A stretch of DNA of 64,000 bases from Arthrobacter sp. Soil764 (GCF_001428075.1 NZ_LMSI01000019.1:62895-126894); one strand, 5' to 3'; shown: positions 1-8,653, counted from the stretch's first letter. Notes: generated by a model from the letters alone, not told the origin. Program-made: numbers and translations.

Positions 1-552
1 GCGGGGGAGGATGTAGACGCCGCCCCAGCCGGGCACCAAACCGAGGAACGCTTCCGGCAGTGCCAGGGCCCCGGCGCCCGTGGATACGGTGCGGTACGTG
101 GACTGCAGGGCGATTTCCAGCCCGCCGCCCAGGGCTGCGCCGTTGATGAAGGCGAAGCTGGGGACGCCAAGGTTTGCCAGCGTTGCGTAGACGTCGTGGC
201 CCAGCTGCGCCATCCACAGCCCGTGCTCACGCTGTTCCAGTGACTTCACGGCGGAAAGATCGGCGCCCGCCACCAGGTAGTGCGGCTTGCCGGTCACGCC
301 CACGCCCACGATCTCGCCCCGGGCGGCCCGCCCGCGCAGGCCTTCCAGGACCGTGCCGAGTTCCACCAGGGTGTTGGGGCCCAGGGTGGTCGGCTTGGTG
401 TGGTCGAGGTCGTTGTCCAGGGTGACCAGGGCGAAGGTACCCGGACCTGGCCGGCCCACCGTGCCCGGCAGGGCGATGTCCTGCACGTAGGAGTGGGTCA
501 CGGTTTCGTTGGGGAAAAGGTCCGCCAACTTGCGGAAATCTGCGGCGCTCAT
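1..552 (-). CDS. fadB: Fatty-acid oxidation complex alpha subunit (enoyl-CoA hydratase / 3-hydroxyacyl-CoA dehydrogenase), 3' part off the window
   Basis: Only the first 184 codons are in the window; the reading frame stays open to base 1. The visible part is a crotonase (enoyl-CoA hydratase) fold. It has an oxyanion-hole segment AGADLSAVK near residue 95, NGAALGGGLEIAL near 137-149 and PEAFLGLVPGWGG near 166, with glutamates at 146 and 167 where the catalytic pair normally lies. The long lead before AGAD fits the FadB/FadJ alpha subunit rather than a single-domain hydratase, but the dehydrogenase half is not visible. The start ATG at 552 overlaps the thiolase stop (ATGA), so the two genes are translationally coupled as in a fadAB operon. 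Together they carry out the hydration, oxidation and thiolysis steps of beta-oxidation. Confidence 0.85.
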   Translation of the reverse strand, partial: MSAADFRKLADLFPNETVTHSYVQDIALPGTVGRPGPGTFALVTLDNDLDHTKPTTLGPNTLVELGTVLEGLRGRAARGEIVGVGVTGKPHYLVAGADLSAVKSLEQREHGLWMAQLGHDVYATLANLGVPSFAFINGAALGGGLEIALQSTYRTVSTGAGALALPEAFLGLVPGWGGVYILPR

Positions 553-1826
553 GCCATGGCTCCTTCGGAAACGGTAGCGGCGGACTCCCCGGAAGGGGTT
601 CCACTGTAGTCGGGGTGGTGCGGATTCTCCCAGATAACGGTGCCGCCCATGCCAAGGCCTACGCACATGGTGGTGATTCCGTACCGCACCGAGGGGTCCT
701 CTTCGAACTGGCGGGCGAGCTGGATCATCAGCCGGACGCCGGAGGAGGCAAGGGGGTGTCCCACCGCGATGGCGCCGCCGTACCGGTTGACCCGGGGGTC
801 GTCGTCGGCGATGCCGTAGTGGTCAAGGAAGCTCAGGACCTGCACGGCGAACGCTTCATTGATTTCGAACAGGCCGATGTCGTCGATGGTGAGCCCGGCG
901 TTCTTCAGCGCTTTTTCGGTCGCGGGGACGGGGCCGATGCCCATGACCTCCGGCTCCACCCCGGCGTACGCGTAGCTGACCAGCCGCATCTTCACGGGAA
1001 GACCGAGCTCCGCCGCGGCGTCGGAGGACGCAAGGACTGCGGCGGTTGCGCCATCGTTCAGGCCGGCGGCGTTTCCGGCAGTGACCCGGCCATGGGCCCG
1101 GAACGGCGTGCGCAGGCCGGCGAGGTCAGCCATGCTGGTCCCCGGGCGCGGTGGTTCGTCCTTGCTGTGGACCGTCCAGCCCTCACCGGGCTTGCGGGCG
1201 GCTACGGGAACCATGTCGGGCTGGATCTTTCCGTCCCGGTAGGCGGCGGCCAGCTTGTCCTGCGAGGCGACCGCGTAGGCGTCGGTGCGCTCTTTCGTGA
1301 TGGCGGGGAAGCGGTCGTGCAGGTTCTCGGCCGTGTTTCCCATATTCAAAGCTGCCGGGTCCACCAGGCGTTCGGACATGAAGCGCGGGTTCGGGTCAGC
1401 GCCGGATCCCATGGGGTGGTGGCCCATGTGCTCCACGCCGCCGGCAACCACCACGTCGTAGGCGCCAAAGCCGATGCCGCCCGCCGTCGTCGTGACGGCG
1501 GTCATGGCACCGGCGCACATGCGGTCGATGGCGAAGCCGGGGACCGTCCGGGGGAGGCCGGCCAGCAGGGCCGCGGTCCGGCCGAGGGTAAGGCCCTGGT
1601 CGCCGGTCTGGGTGGTGGCGGCGATGGCTACCTCGTCGATCCGCTCCGACGGCAGGGACGGATTGCGGCGAAGCAGGCCGCGGATGCATTTCACGATCAG
1701 GTCGTCGGCCCGGGTCCCGGCGTAGATTCCTTTCTCGCCGGCCCTGCCGAAGGGTGTGCGGATGCCGTCCACAAAGACGACGTCGCGGACAGTGCGCGGT
1801 GATGCGCCGCTTCCGTGCTGGCTCAC
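549..1826 (-). CDS. fadA: Acetyl-CoA acyltransferase (thiolase II)
   Basis: A 425-residue thiolase, the last step of beta-oxidation (3-ketoacyl-CoA + CoA to acetyl-CoA + shortened acyl-CoA). The acylated cysteine is C104 in DRMCAGAM. The C-terminal catalytic motifs are NEAFAVQ, GGAIAVGHPL (H357) and CVGLGMGG (C388). GGVEHMG lies in the loop after the first half. The usual CSSG/CASG around the nucleophile is CAGA here, which is still acceptable for the family. It is cotranscribed with the alpha subunit downstream (4-nt overlap). The untranslated stretch upstream carries a perfect palindrome, probably a TetR-type operator. Confidence 0.93.
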   Translation of the reverse strand: MSQHGSGASPRTVRDVVFVDGIRTPFGRAGEKGIYAGTRADDLIVKCIRGLLRRNPSLPSERIDEVAIAATTQTGDQGLTLGRTAALLAGLPRTVPGFAIDRMCAGAMTAVTTTAGGIGFGAYDVVVAGGVEHMGHHPMGSGADPNPRFMSERLVDPAALNMGNTAENLHDRFPAITKERTDAYAVASQDKLAAAYRDGKIQPDMVPVAARKPGEGWTVHSKDEPPRPGTSMADLAGLRTPFRAHGRVTAGNAAGLNDGATAAVLASSDAAAELGLPVKMRLVSYAYAGVEPEVMGIGPVPATEKALKNAGLTIDDIGLFEINEAFAVQVLSFLDHYGIADDDPRVNRYGGAIAVGHPLASSGVRLMIQLARQFEEDPSVRYGITTMCVGLGMGGTVIWENPHHPDYSGTPSGESAATVSEGAMA

Positions 1827-1902
1827 GTGTAACTCCTCATCGAGACGTAGCGCGCCGGGTGCATGCCGGAGTGCGGCACTAACTGGCGTCGGTCACACCG
1901 AT

Positions 1903-1918
1903 GTTACTCGTGAGTAAC
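1903..1918. promoter_or_regulatory. Perfect 7-2-7 palindrome upstream of fadA (candidate fatty-acid regulator operator)
   Basis: GTTACTC-GT-GAGTAAC, a perfect inverted repeat of two 7-bp arms, lies 77 bp upstream of the thiolase start in the 120-bp gap after RNase D. Its size and symmetry suit a dimeric TetR-family repressor, and its position suits control of the fadA-fadB pair. The regulator is not encoded in this window. Confidence 0.6.
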
Positions 1919-1946
1919 TTAGCCTGCAAGGGCTGACGTGAAAGGG

Positions 1947-3281
1947 TTACTGGCCGCCAGCGGCAGCAACCTGTTTGGGTTCCTTGGGCGGAAGCGGCTG
2001 CGGGTTCAGGAAAGCGGCGGTGATCAGTGGGGCCGTGAGTTCCACCTGCCATGGGCGGGCACCGAGCGCCCGCAGTTCGGCGGAAATCGAGTCTTCAGTG
2101 ACGTCAGCCGGCGGCCGCCACGCCACACGCCGTAGGTAGTCGGGCGTCAGGAGGTTTTCCAGCGGGAGGTTCAACTCCCCGGCCTTCTCCTGGAGCAGGG
2201 GGCGGGCCGTGGCCAGGCGGGCGGCGGCTTCGGGATCGCGGTCTGCCCAGACCCGCGGCGGCGGCGGGGCATTGGTGGCCAGGTGCAGGGGCGGCAGTTC
2301 CGCCAGGTCCCTGGCCGCGGCAATGCAGCGCAGCCAGCGGGGAGCTTCGCGCTGCGCGGCCCGGCCGTGGAAGCCCTTGGTGCTGAGCAGCTGGGGGACG
2401 GTGGCGGGCATGGCCTTTGCCGCGGCTACGAGGGCTGAGTCCGGGAGGAGCCGCCCGGGTGCCACGTCGCGTTTCTGCGCCAGGGAGTCGCGTTCCAGCC
2501 ACAGCTCGCGGACGGCGGCAAGCTGGCGGCGGTCCCGGATCTGGTGCAGGCCGGAGGTCTTCCGCCATGGGTCAACGCGCGGGGGAGCGATGCCCGCTTG
2601 GAGGATGGCCGCGAACTCCTGCTGGGCGTATTCCAGTTTTCCGTCCGCTTGGAGCAGTTCGATGAGTTCCTCGCGCAGCTCCGTGAGGACTTCGACGTCC
2701 AGTGCGGCGTAGCGCAGCCAGGGCTCCGGCAGGGGGCGGGTGGACCAGTCGGCCGCGGAGTGTTCCTTGGCAAGGCCGAATCCCAGCAGCTGCTCGATGA
2801 CGGCGGCCAGGCCCACGCGGGGCAGCCCGGCCAGGCGCGCGGCGAGTTCTGTGTCGAACAGCTTGTCCGGCCACATTCCGAGTTCGGAGAGGCAGGGCAG
2901 GTCCTGGGTGGCGGCGTGGAGGATCCATTCGACGCCGCGGAGGGCGTCGTTGATGATGTCCAGGTTCCCGAACGGCTCGGGATCGATCAACCAGGTCCCG
3001 GCGCCCTCGCGGCGGATCTGGACCAGGAAGGCGCGCTGCCCGTAACGGAAGCCGGAGGCACGCTCGGCGTCCACGCCGGCGGGCCCGGTGCCGGCGGCAA
3101 TGGCAGCGGCACAGCGCTCCAGGCCGGACTGCGTCTCGATGACCAGCGGAACGCCCTCCCGGGGCGAGTCGAGGTCGATGATTTCGGGGATGGGGCTGTC
3201 AAAGCCCTCCACCGTGATGTGGGGTGCGGCAGCAGCAGCCGGGACGCCGGCTGTGGTGTTTTCCGGAATGTTTGGGGTCAT
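1947..3281 (-). CDS. rnd: Ribonuclease D (DEDDy 3'-5' exonuclease with HRDC region)
   Basis: A 444-residue RNase D-like protein for tRNA/stable RNA 3' trimming. The DEDDy site is visible: VDAE (D71, E73), HAATQDL (D127) and YAALDVE (Y191, D195). An HRDC-like helical region follows from about residue 220, and the C-terminal third is rich in Ala/Arg. The first 40 residues are a low-complexity Ala-rich extension, so a later start is possible. DUF3000 sits 12 bp upstream on the same strand, a pairing seen widely in actinobacteria. The thiolase lies 120 bp downstream behind its own operator, so it is probably a separate unit. Confidence 0.9.
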   Translation of the reverse strand: MTPNIPENTTAGVPAAAAAPHITVEGFDSPIPEIIDLDSPREGVPLVIETQSGLERCAAAIAAGTGPAGVDAERASGFRYGQRAFLVQIRREGAGTWLIDPEPFGNLDIINDALRGVEWILHAATQDLPCLSELGMWPDKLFDTELAARLAGLPRVGLAAVIEQLLGFGLAKEHSAADWSTRPLPEPWLRYAALDVEVLTELREELIELLQADGKLEYAQQEFAAILQAGIAPPRVDPWRKTSGLHQIRDRRQLAAVRELWLERDSLAQKRDVAPGRLLPDSALVAAAKAMPATVPQLLSTKGFHGRAAQREAPRWLRCIAAARDLAELPPLHLATNAPPPPRVWADRDPEAAARLATARPLLQEKAGELNLPLENLLTPDYLRRVAWRPPADVTEDSISAELRALGARPWQVELTAPLITAAFLNPQPLPPKEPKQVAAAGGQ

Positions 3282-3293
3282 GATGCCCCCAGT

Positions 3294-3977
3294 TTACCGG
3301 GCTGCCCCATAACCGTTCTGCTGGCTTCGCCGCCGGGGCGGGAGTGCGGTGACGCCGTCGGGCAGTGGCGGGAGCCCGGCGAACGTGCACACCATGTCGG
3401 ACCAGGCCTCGAGGTGGGCCTGGACGTCGGCGGAAGCGGGGGTCCAGGAGGCCCGGAGTTCGATGTCTATGGACCCGGGCCGCCCGGCCAGGGTCCCGAA
3501 GCTTTCGGACAGGACGCGGGTGGCGGTGCCGCCCGCGGCCCGGTATGCCGCATTGTGGTTCTCCAGTGCCTCCACCAGCCAGGTCCACGCCACGGTTCCC
3601 AGCATCTGGTCGTTGCCCATTTCCGGTTCCAGTTCGGCACGGATGTAGGTGACGATCCGGAACTCGCCGTCCCAGACTGCCGAGCCGTCCGGATCATGCA
3701 GCAGGATGAAGCGTCCGGTGGCGAGCTCCGTTTCGTCCTCGTCCGCCGGCTCCGAAGCGGAAGCGGCGGCAAGGGCCATGGCCGCGGGTCCGTGGACGGG
3801 CGTGGCGGGGGAGCCGGCGCCGGGCGCCATCACTTCTGCGCCCAGTGCCACGGCGAAGGGTGCCAGCCGCGCGGGGGCAGGGATCTCCGCGAGGCGCAGT
3901 TCCTTCCGGCACCGGGCTTTCCTGAGGGTTCCCAAGGCGTGGAGAAAATCCGGGGGAACCTGGTCAAGTGCGTTCAC
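3294..3977 (-). CDS. DUF3000 family protein
   Basis: A 227-residue actinobacterial protein matching DUF3000 in its N-terminus (FLHALGTLRKARCRKELRL, then PAPARLAPFAVALGAEV), size and position next to RNase D. It has no signal peptide or membrane segment. An Ala/Pro-rich insert lies near residues 50-70. The rest is a mixed alpha/beta domain with a conserved-looking GRFILLHDPDG strand. Biochemical function is unknown; linkage to RNase D hints at RNA metabolism, but that is inference. It is transcribed with RNase D (12-bp gap). Confidence 0.75.
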   Translation of the reverse strand: MNALDQVPPDFLHALGTLRKARCRKELRLAEIPAPARLAPFAVALGAEVMAPGAGSPATPVHGPAAMALAAASASEPADEDETELATGRFILLHDPDGSAVWDGEFRIVTYIRAELEPEMGNDQMLGTVAWTWLVEALENHNAAYRAAGGTATRVLSESFGTLAGRPGSIDIELRASWTPASADVQAHLEAWSDMVCTFAGLPPLPDGVTALPPRRRSQQNGYGAAR

Positions 3978-4035
3978 CTTGGCAGATTACGGGGCGGGAC
4001 GGGCCGGGGCGGGAAGGCTCGCCGCCAGCGGACAT

Positions 4036-5145
4036 TCACCCGGCCTGGCCGGCCCGGTACTCCCGAAGTTCATGGCGGATCGCGGCAGCAAAGGTATCGA
4101 CGTCCTCCTCTGTGGTGTCAAAGGAACACATCCACCGGACTTCCCCTGCCGCCTCATCCCAGTCGTAGAACCGGAAGGACTGTCGCAGCCTGTCCGCTGT
4201 GCCGGGGGGAAGGACGGCGAAGACGCCGTTGGATTCAGTCTTCTGGGTGGGCCGGACACCGTCAATGGTGTCGACGGCGGCACGGAGGCGGGCGGCCATG
4301 GCATTGGCATGCGCGGCGGAGCGCAGCCACAGGTCGCCTTCGAGCAGCGCGATGAACTGGGCGGACATGAACCGCATCTTGGAGGCAAGCTGCATGTCCA
4401 TCTTGCGCAGGTAGACCAGGCCGTGGGCTGCCTCGGGGTTCAGGGCCACCACCACTTCGCCGAAGAGCAGCCCGTTCTTGGTGCCGCCAAAGGAGAGGAT
4501 GTCCACGCCGGCGTCACGGGTGAAGGCCCGCAGGGGCACGCCCAGGTGTGCGGCGGCGTTGGCCAGCCGCGCCCCGTCCATGTGCAGCTTCATGCCTTTG
4601 GCGTGCGCATGGTCGGCAATGGCACGCACTTCTTCGGGGGTGTAGCAGGTGCCCAGTTCGGTGGTCTGGGTGATGGAGACGGCGAGCGGCTGGGCGCGGT
4701 GTTCGTCGCCCCAGCCCCAGGCCTCCCGGTCGATCAGGTCGGGGGTCAGCTTGCCGTCCGGCGTGGGGACGTGCAGGAGCTTGAGTCCGCCGATGCGTTC
4801 GGGGGCGCCGTTCTCGTCCATGTTGATGTGGGCGGTGGAGGCGCACACCACGGCACCCCAGCGGGGAAGCAGGGACTGCAGTGACAGGACGTTGGCGCCG
4901 GTGCCGTTGAAGACCGGGAAGCATTCGATGCCGGGCCCGAAGTGGTCAACCATCAGTTCGTGCAACCGCGCCGTGTAGTCGTCTTCGCCGTACGAGACCT
5001 GGTGCCCGTCATTGGCGGCGGCAAGTGCCGCGAGGACTTCGGGGTGGACGCCTGAGTAGTTGTCGGAGGCAAAGCCGCGCACGTTGGGATCGTGCAGCCG
5101 CAGCCCCGTGCGGGTTTCTGCTGTTGTCGTCATAGGGTTGCTCAC
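4036..5145 (-). CDS. ltaE: Low-specificity L-threonine aldolase (PLP-dependent)
   Basis: A 369-residue fold-type I PLP enzyme that cleaves threonine or allo-threonine to glycine and acetaldehyde. The Schiff-base lysine is K223 in SFGGTKNG, the PLP-binding aspartate is D190 in HMDGARLANA, and H106 in STAHINMDE is the usual ring-stacking histidine. Length and motif order match bacterial LtaE. The gene lies between an SDR gene upstream and DUF3000 downstream (58-bp gap), all on the minus strand. No terminator is obvious on either side. Confidence 0.9.
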   Translation of the reverse strand: MSNPMTTTAETRTGLRLHDPNVRGFASDNYSGVHPEVLAALAAANDGHQVSYGEDDYTARLHELMVDHFGPGIECFPVFNGTGANVLSLQSLLPRWGAVVCASTAHINMDENGAPERIGGLKLLHVPTPDGKLTPDLIDREAWGWGDEHRAQPLAVSITQTTELGTCYTPEEVRAIADHAHAKGMKLHMDGARLANAAAHLGVPLRAFTRDAGVDILSFGGTKNGLLFGEVVVALNPEAAHGLVYLRKMDMQLASKMRFMSAQFIALLEGDLWLRSAAHANAMAARLRAAVDTIDGVRPTQKTESNGVFAVLPPGTADRLRQSFRFYDWDEAAGEVRWMCSFDTTEEDVDTFAAAIRHELREYRAGQAG

Positions 5146-5173
5146 GCTTTCAGTTTAGGGACAGCCGGGGCCG

Positions 5174-5935
5174 TCAGTCGGCCAGCCTGAGGCGGGCACC
5201 GTTGAGTTCGGTGGACGGAGTGCCGAAAAGCCGTACGACGGCGGCAGCAAGGTCAGCCACGTCGGTCGCCCCAGGGAACTTCCGTTCGGGGTGGGCCAGG
5301 CGGAGTTCATCGTCCACCAGTGCCTTGACCACGAGGATGGTGGCGGCGGCCGGGTTTCCGCCGGCGCCGGAGGCCCGGCGGAAACCATCGGCCATGGCCA
5401 CGGTCCAGGTTTCGGCGGCTGCCTTCGCTGCCGCGTAGCTGGCCACGGCTGCGGTGGGGTTGTCCAGGGCGGTGGAAGAGACCATCGCAAACCGCCCCGA
5501 GGCGGATGCGGCGAGGTCGTCAAAGAAGACGCGTGAGACATTGCGCAGCGTGGTGATGGCACCGCGCTCCAGGAAGTCCCAGTCGTCGTCGGACTGGTCC
5601 GCTATGCCCTTGGCCCCGCGCCAGCCGCCCACCAGGTGGATCACGCCGTCCACCGCCCCCAAAACGCCGGTGACGTCCTCGCGCAGCTGCCGGACGTCCG
5701 CCAAAACCGCGAGGTCGCACGTGAAGGGCGTGACGCCGTCGCCCGCTTTCCGCGCTGCCTCGCCGATCCGGGCCTGGTCTGATCCCACCGTGGCCACCCG
5801 GTGGCCGGCCGCAGCCAGTGCCCGCGCCACGGCGATTCCGGAGGCGCCGCTGCCGCCGGCCACCAGGACGGTGAGCGGCTGGGCACTGACGCTCTGGCCG
5901 CCCTGGGCGCCTTCTGTGGGGCCGGAGCTGCTCAC
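5174..5935 (-). CDS. SDR-family NAD(P)-dependent oxidoreductase
   Basis: A 253-residue short-chain dehydrogenase. It has a glycine-rich cofactor loop GGSGASG near residue 26, a central SS motif (MVSSTALDN) and the catalytic YAAAK (YxxxK) about 15 residues later. The GTG start at 5935 is chosen because GTGA overlaps the stop of the upstream DUF6421 gene; a longer frame runs back into that gene but has no support. The tight coupling suggests that it works with DUF6421. The substrate cannot be told from sequence. Confidence 0.85.
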   Translation of the reverse strand: MSSSGPTEGAQGGQSVSAQPLTVLVAGGSGASGIAVARALAAAGHRVATVGSDQARIGEAARKAGDGVTPFTCDLAVLADVRQLREDVTGVLGAVDGVIHLVGGWRGAKGIADQSDDDWDFLERGAITTLRNVSRVFFDDLAASASGRFAMVSSTALDNPTAAVASYAAAKAAAETWTVAMADGFRRASGAGGNPAAATILVVKALVDDELRLAHPERKFPGATDVADLAAAVVRLFGTPSTELNGARLRLAD

Positions 5936-7299
5936 AGTGCCGAGCGGCCGGTGATCCCGGCGGTGGACTCGATGACGGGGCGCATCTTCTTCTCCAAAGC
6001 CTCGTAGAACATGGACAGCGGGAATTCGTCGTCCAGCACCTGGTCCGTGAGGCCGCGGGGCGTTCCCGCCAACGGCAGTGCGTCCGGGCCCTTGGCCCAC
6101 ACGGAGGCCGGGTTGGGGGTGACAGTGGCCGAGACCAGCCGGTACGCCGCCAGCCAGTGCGCGGTCTTGGGGCGGTCGATGGAGCGCCAGTACAGTTCGT
6201 CGATGCTGGCTCCCAGGGCGATCACAGCGTCCGCCACCTCATCCCAGTCGATGGTAAGCCGGGTATCCGTCCAGTGCAGCACGTGCTGCTGGTGCAGCCA
6301 GGCAAAGAGCAGCTGGCCGCCCAGGCCATCGTAATTGCGGACCCGGCTGCCGGTGATGGCGAAGCGGAAGATCCGGTCGAAAATGATGGCGTACTGCACG
6401 AGCTTCGCGTGCCGCCGGGCTTCAGGGTCGGCGTCGTCGTCCTGTTCGATCCGGACCGATTCGCGGAACGCGGTGAGGTCGCAGCGCAGCTCTTCGAGCG
6501 AGTACAGGAAGTAGGGCATCCGCTGCTTGATCATGAACGGATCGAACGGCAGGTCCCCGCGCATGTGCGTCCGGTCGTGGATCAGGTCCCACATCACGAA
6601 CGTGGCCTCGGTGAGGTCCTGGTCCGCGAGCAGTTCCGCGGCGCCCTCCGGCAACTCCAGGGACGTGATCTCCGCGGCAGCCTTCAGGACGCGGCGGAAC
6701 CGGGCGGCTTCCCGGTCGGCAAAGATGGCGCCCCAGGTGAAGGTGGGCGTGCGGCCGACGGCCACCGTTTCGGGGAAGAGCACGGCCGAGTTGGTGTCGT
6801 AGCCGGGGGTGAAGTCGACGAAGCGGATGGGGACGAACAGTTTATTCGAGTAGTCCCCGGCTTCCAGCCCGGCAATGAATTCGGGCCAGATGACCTCGAC
6901 CAGCACGGCCTCCACCAGCCGGTTGCTGCTGCCGTTCTGGGTGTACATGGGGAACACCACCAGGTGCTGCAGACCGTCGCGGCGCTGCTCCTGCGGCTGG
7001 AACTCCAGGAGCGAGGAGAGGAAGTCGGGGACTCCGAAGCCGCCGGCAGCCCACGCCTCAAAGTCTGCGCAGCAGGCGCCCAGGTAGTCGGCGTCGTGCG
7101 GAAAAGCAGGGGCCAGGGCCTGGACTGCGGCCACGATGACCTCCACGTGCCGGGCTGCCTCCGGGTGGTCCGCCGGATTGGGGACAGACCCGTCCTGGAC
7201 CTGGAGCCCCTGCAGTGCGGTGGCGGCGGCCTTGAGCCGGAGCCAGTCCTGGTTCTGTGCGGAAATCCCGGTAACGGCGGTGGTCAGGGTCTCTGTCAT
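5932..7299 (-). CDS. DUF6421 family protein
   Basis: A 455-residue soluble protein that I recognise as the DUF6421 family by its overall make-up (HxDADYLGACCADFEAWAAGG early, then MYTQNGSSNRLVEAVLVEV and a HDRTHMRGDLPFDPF block). The HDRTHxRGDLP segment carries clustered His/Asp that could bind metal; this is inference. It has no signal peptide or membrane helix. Its stop overlaps the GTG start of an SDR, so the two are cotranslated. A 40-bp inverted repeat lies 15 bp before the start. Function unknown. Confidence 0.65.
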   Translation of the reverse strand: MTETLTTAVTGISAQNQDWLRLKAAATALQGLQVQDGSVPNPADHPEAARHVEVIVAAVQALAPAFPHDADYLGACCADFEAWAAGGFGVPDFLSSLLEFQPQEQRRDGLQHLVVFPMYTQNGSSNRLVEAVLVEVIWPEFIAGLEAGDYSNKLFVPIRFVDFTPGYDTNSAVLFPETVAVGRTPTFTWGAIFADREAARFRRVLKAAAEITSLELPEGAAELLADQDLTEATFVMWDLIHDRTHMRGDLPFDPFMIKQRMPYFLYSLEELRCDLTAFRESVRIEQDDDADPEARRHAKLVQYAIIFDRIFRFAITGSRVRNYDGLGGQLLFAWLHQQHVLHWTDTRLTIDWDEVADAVIALGASIDELYWRSIDRPKTAHWLAAYRLVSATVTPNPASVWAKGPDALPLAGTPRGLTDQVLDDEFPLSMFYEALEKKMRPVIESTAGITGRSAL

Positions 7300-7313
7300 C
7301 GTCGGCTGCCTTT

Positions 7314-7353
7314 CTGGTTGCTTGCTTCTCTGGCGAGCGTAACAAGCAACCAG
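7314..7353. promoter_or_regulatory. Perfect 11-bp inverted repeat (18-bp spacer) upstream of the DUF6421 gene
   Basis: CTGGTTGCTTG (7314-7324) and CAAGCAACCAG (7343-7353) are exact complements, separated by 18 bp and ending 15 bp before the DUF6421 start. It could be a repressor operator covering the promoter or, if transcribed, a 5'-UTR hairpin. It explains most of the sequence order in the 171-bp gap between 7300 and 7470. Confidence 0.5.
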
Positions 7354-7470
7354 CAGGACTTATGCCAAAACGTCCCTTTCGTAAGAAAAGCTTAGCCTTG
7401 CTGCTTTCCCGGCAGGATCGAGACAGGTCCTTCCCTGTGGGATAGGCCCCGGGACGCCCTTCCCGGTGCC

Positions 7471-8007
7471 CTAGCTTTGCAGGGTCCCTTCCGGTCCAGC
7501 GTCCTTTGCCACCAGGCGGAGGGACACGGAGTTGATGCAGTAGCGCTGGTCGGTGGGCGTTCCATAGCCCTCGCCCTCGAAGACGTGGCCAAGGTGCGAG
7601 TCGCAGGAACCGCAGCGCACCTCGATCCTGTCCATGCCCAGGGTCCTGTCATGGATGTAGCGCACGTTGCCCTCAGCCAAAGGAGCCCAGAAGGAAGGCC
7701 ACCCGCAGTGCGAGTCAAACTTCTCGTTGCTGGTGAAGAGTTCGGCGCCACAGGCCCGGCACTGGTACACGCCTTCGGTATGGGTGTCCCAGTATTCGCC
7801 GGTGTACGGGCGCTCGGTCCCGGCCTGCCGCAGCACGTGGTACTCCTCCGGCGTCAGTTCTTCCCGCCACTGGGCATCACTTTTCGTGACGGTGTTTTCC
7901 TGCTTGCCGGTGTCCTGCTTGCCGGTCTCCGGAGTACCGGGGGCCGGAGCCCCACCAACAACGCCTGCCGCCTTGTTTCCGAAAATGCTGTTTCCAAAGA
8001 TGCTCAT
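7471..8007 (-). CDS. msrB: Peptide-methionine (R)-S-oxide reductase MsrB
   Basis: A 178-residue MsrB that repairs methionine-R-sulfoxide in proteins. The catalytic cysteine is C157 in RYCINS. Zinc is held by two CxxC pairs, C83/C86 (CRAC) and C132/C135 (CGSC). HCGWPSF and GHVF are also present. The catalytic domain starts near residue 43. The first 40 residues are an unusual extension made of short duplications (SIFGN twice, TGKQ twice). The real start could lie within it, although the SIFGN frame opens with ATG at 8007 and no in-frame start sits just before the domain. It follows a USP-like gene by 14 bp. Confidence 0.92.
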   Translation of the reverse strand: MSIFGNSIFGNKAAGVVGGAPAPGTPETGKQDTGKQENTVTKSDAQWREELTPEEYHVLRQAGTERPYTGEYWDTHTEGVYQCRACGAELFTSNEKFDSHCGWPSFWAPLAEGNVRYIHDRTLGMDRIEVRCGSCDSHLGHVFEGEGYGTPTDQRYCINSVSLRLVAKDAGPEGTLQS

Positions 8008-8021
8008 AGCATTCCCAACGC

Positions 8022-8513
8022 TCAGGAGTCGCCGATAAATCCCGAGCCCGCGTACAGGTGGAGCACGGGGACACCGAGTTGGTCCTGCGCCTTGTTGGCC
8101 CAGTCCGTGTGGAAGGTATCGGACACGGCATGCGGCCTGGTGATCACCACGGCCTGGGAGGCTCCGGTTTCCCGGACCTTTGCCACCAGGGCCTCCACTG
8201 CCTTGCCCTCCACCACCTGGCCGCTCACACCCGAGCCCAGGCCCTCCAGTGCTGCGAGCGACGCGCTGAGGATTTCATCTGCGTGCGCCCGCTCTGTGGC
8301 GGGGTCCGGGTTGCGCGCTCCGAGTTCCCGGAACGCCTTGGCAACGTCAAGCATGGAGAGGTTTTCCAGGAAGTCCACGAGCAGGTGCCGCTCGGTGTTT
8401 GCCGGCACCAGGACCAGCAGCCGGTTGTCCGCCCCATCCACCAGCCGTTCAATGTTCACGCGGTCGTCCGCGCCCAGGGGTTCTTCGGTCAGGATGATGA
8501 TGGGATCACTCAT
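8022..8513 (-). CDS. Conserved hypothetical protein, possible universal-stress-like alpha/beta domain
   Basis: A 163-residue soluble protein with alternating hydrophobic strands (RLLVLVPAN near 31, QAVVITRPHAVSDTFHTDW near 119) and amphipathic helices. The pattern is like the Rossmann-like USP fold, but a clear nucleotide-binding GxxGx(9)G(S/T) motif is not evident. It lies 14 bp upstream of msrB on the same strand, so a stress-related role is possible but inferred only from context. It is divergent from the alpha/beta hydrolase at 8654. Confidence 0.6.
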   Translation of the reverse strand: MSDPIIILTEEPLGADDRVNIERLVDGADNRLLVLVPANTERHLLVDFLENLSMLDVAKAFRELGARNPDPATERAHADEILSASLAALEGLGSGVSGQVVEGKAVEALVAKVRETGASQAVVITRPHAVSDTFHTDWANKAQDQLGVPVLHLYAGSGFIGDS

Positions 8514-8653
8514 GGCCTTAGCCTAGCGCCGCCCGCGGATGCCCGCACGGCAGCAAAAGAAAGTGCCGGAACAGGCCCGGTGGGCTGCGTGGCGCCGTGC
8601 CGGTGCTGCCCGGGAATGCGGGTATCGGCGGCAACGCCGGTAAGAATAGTTCC

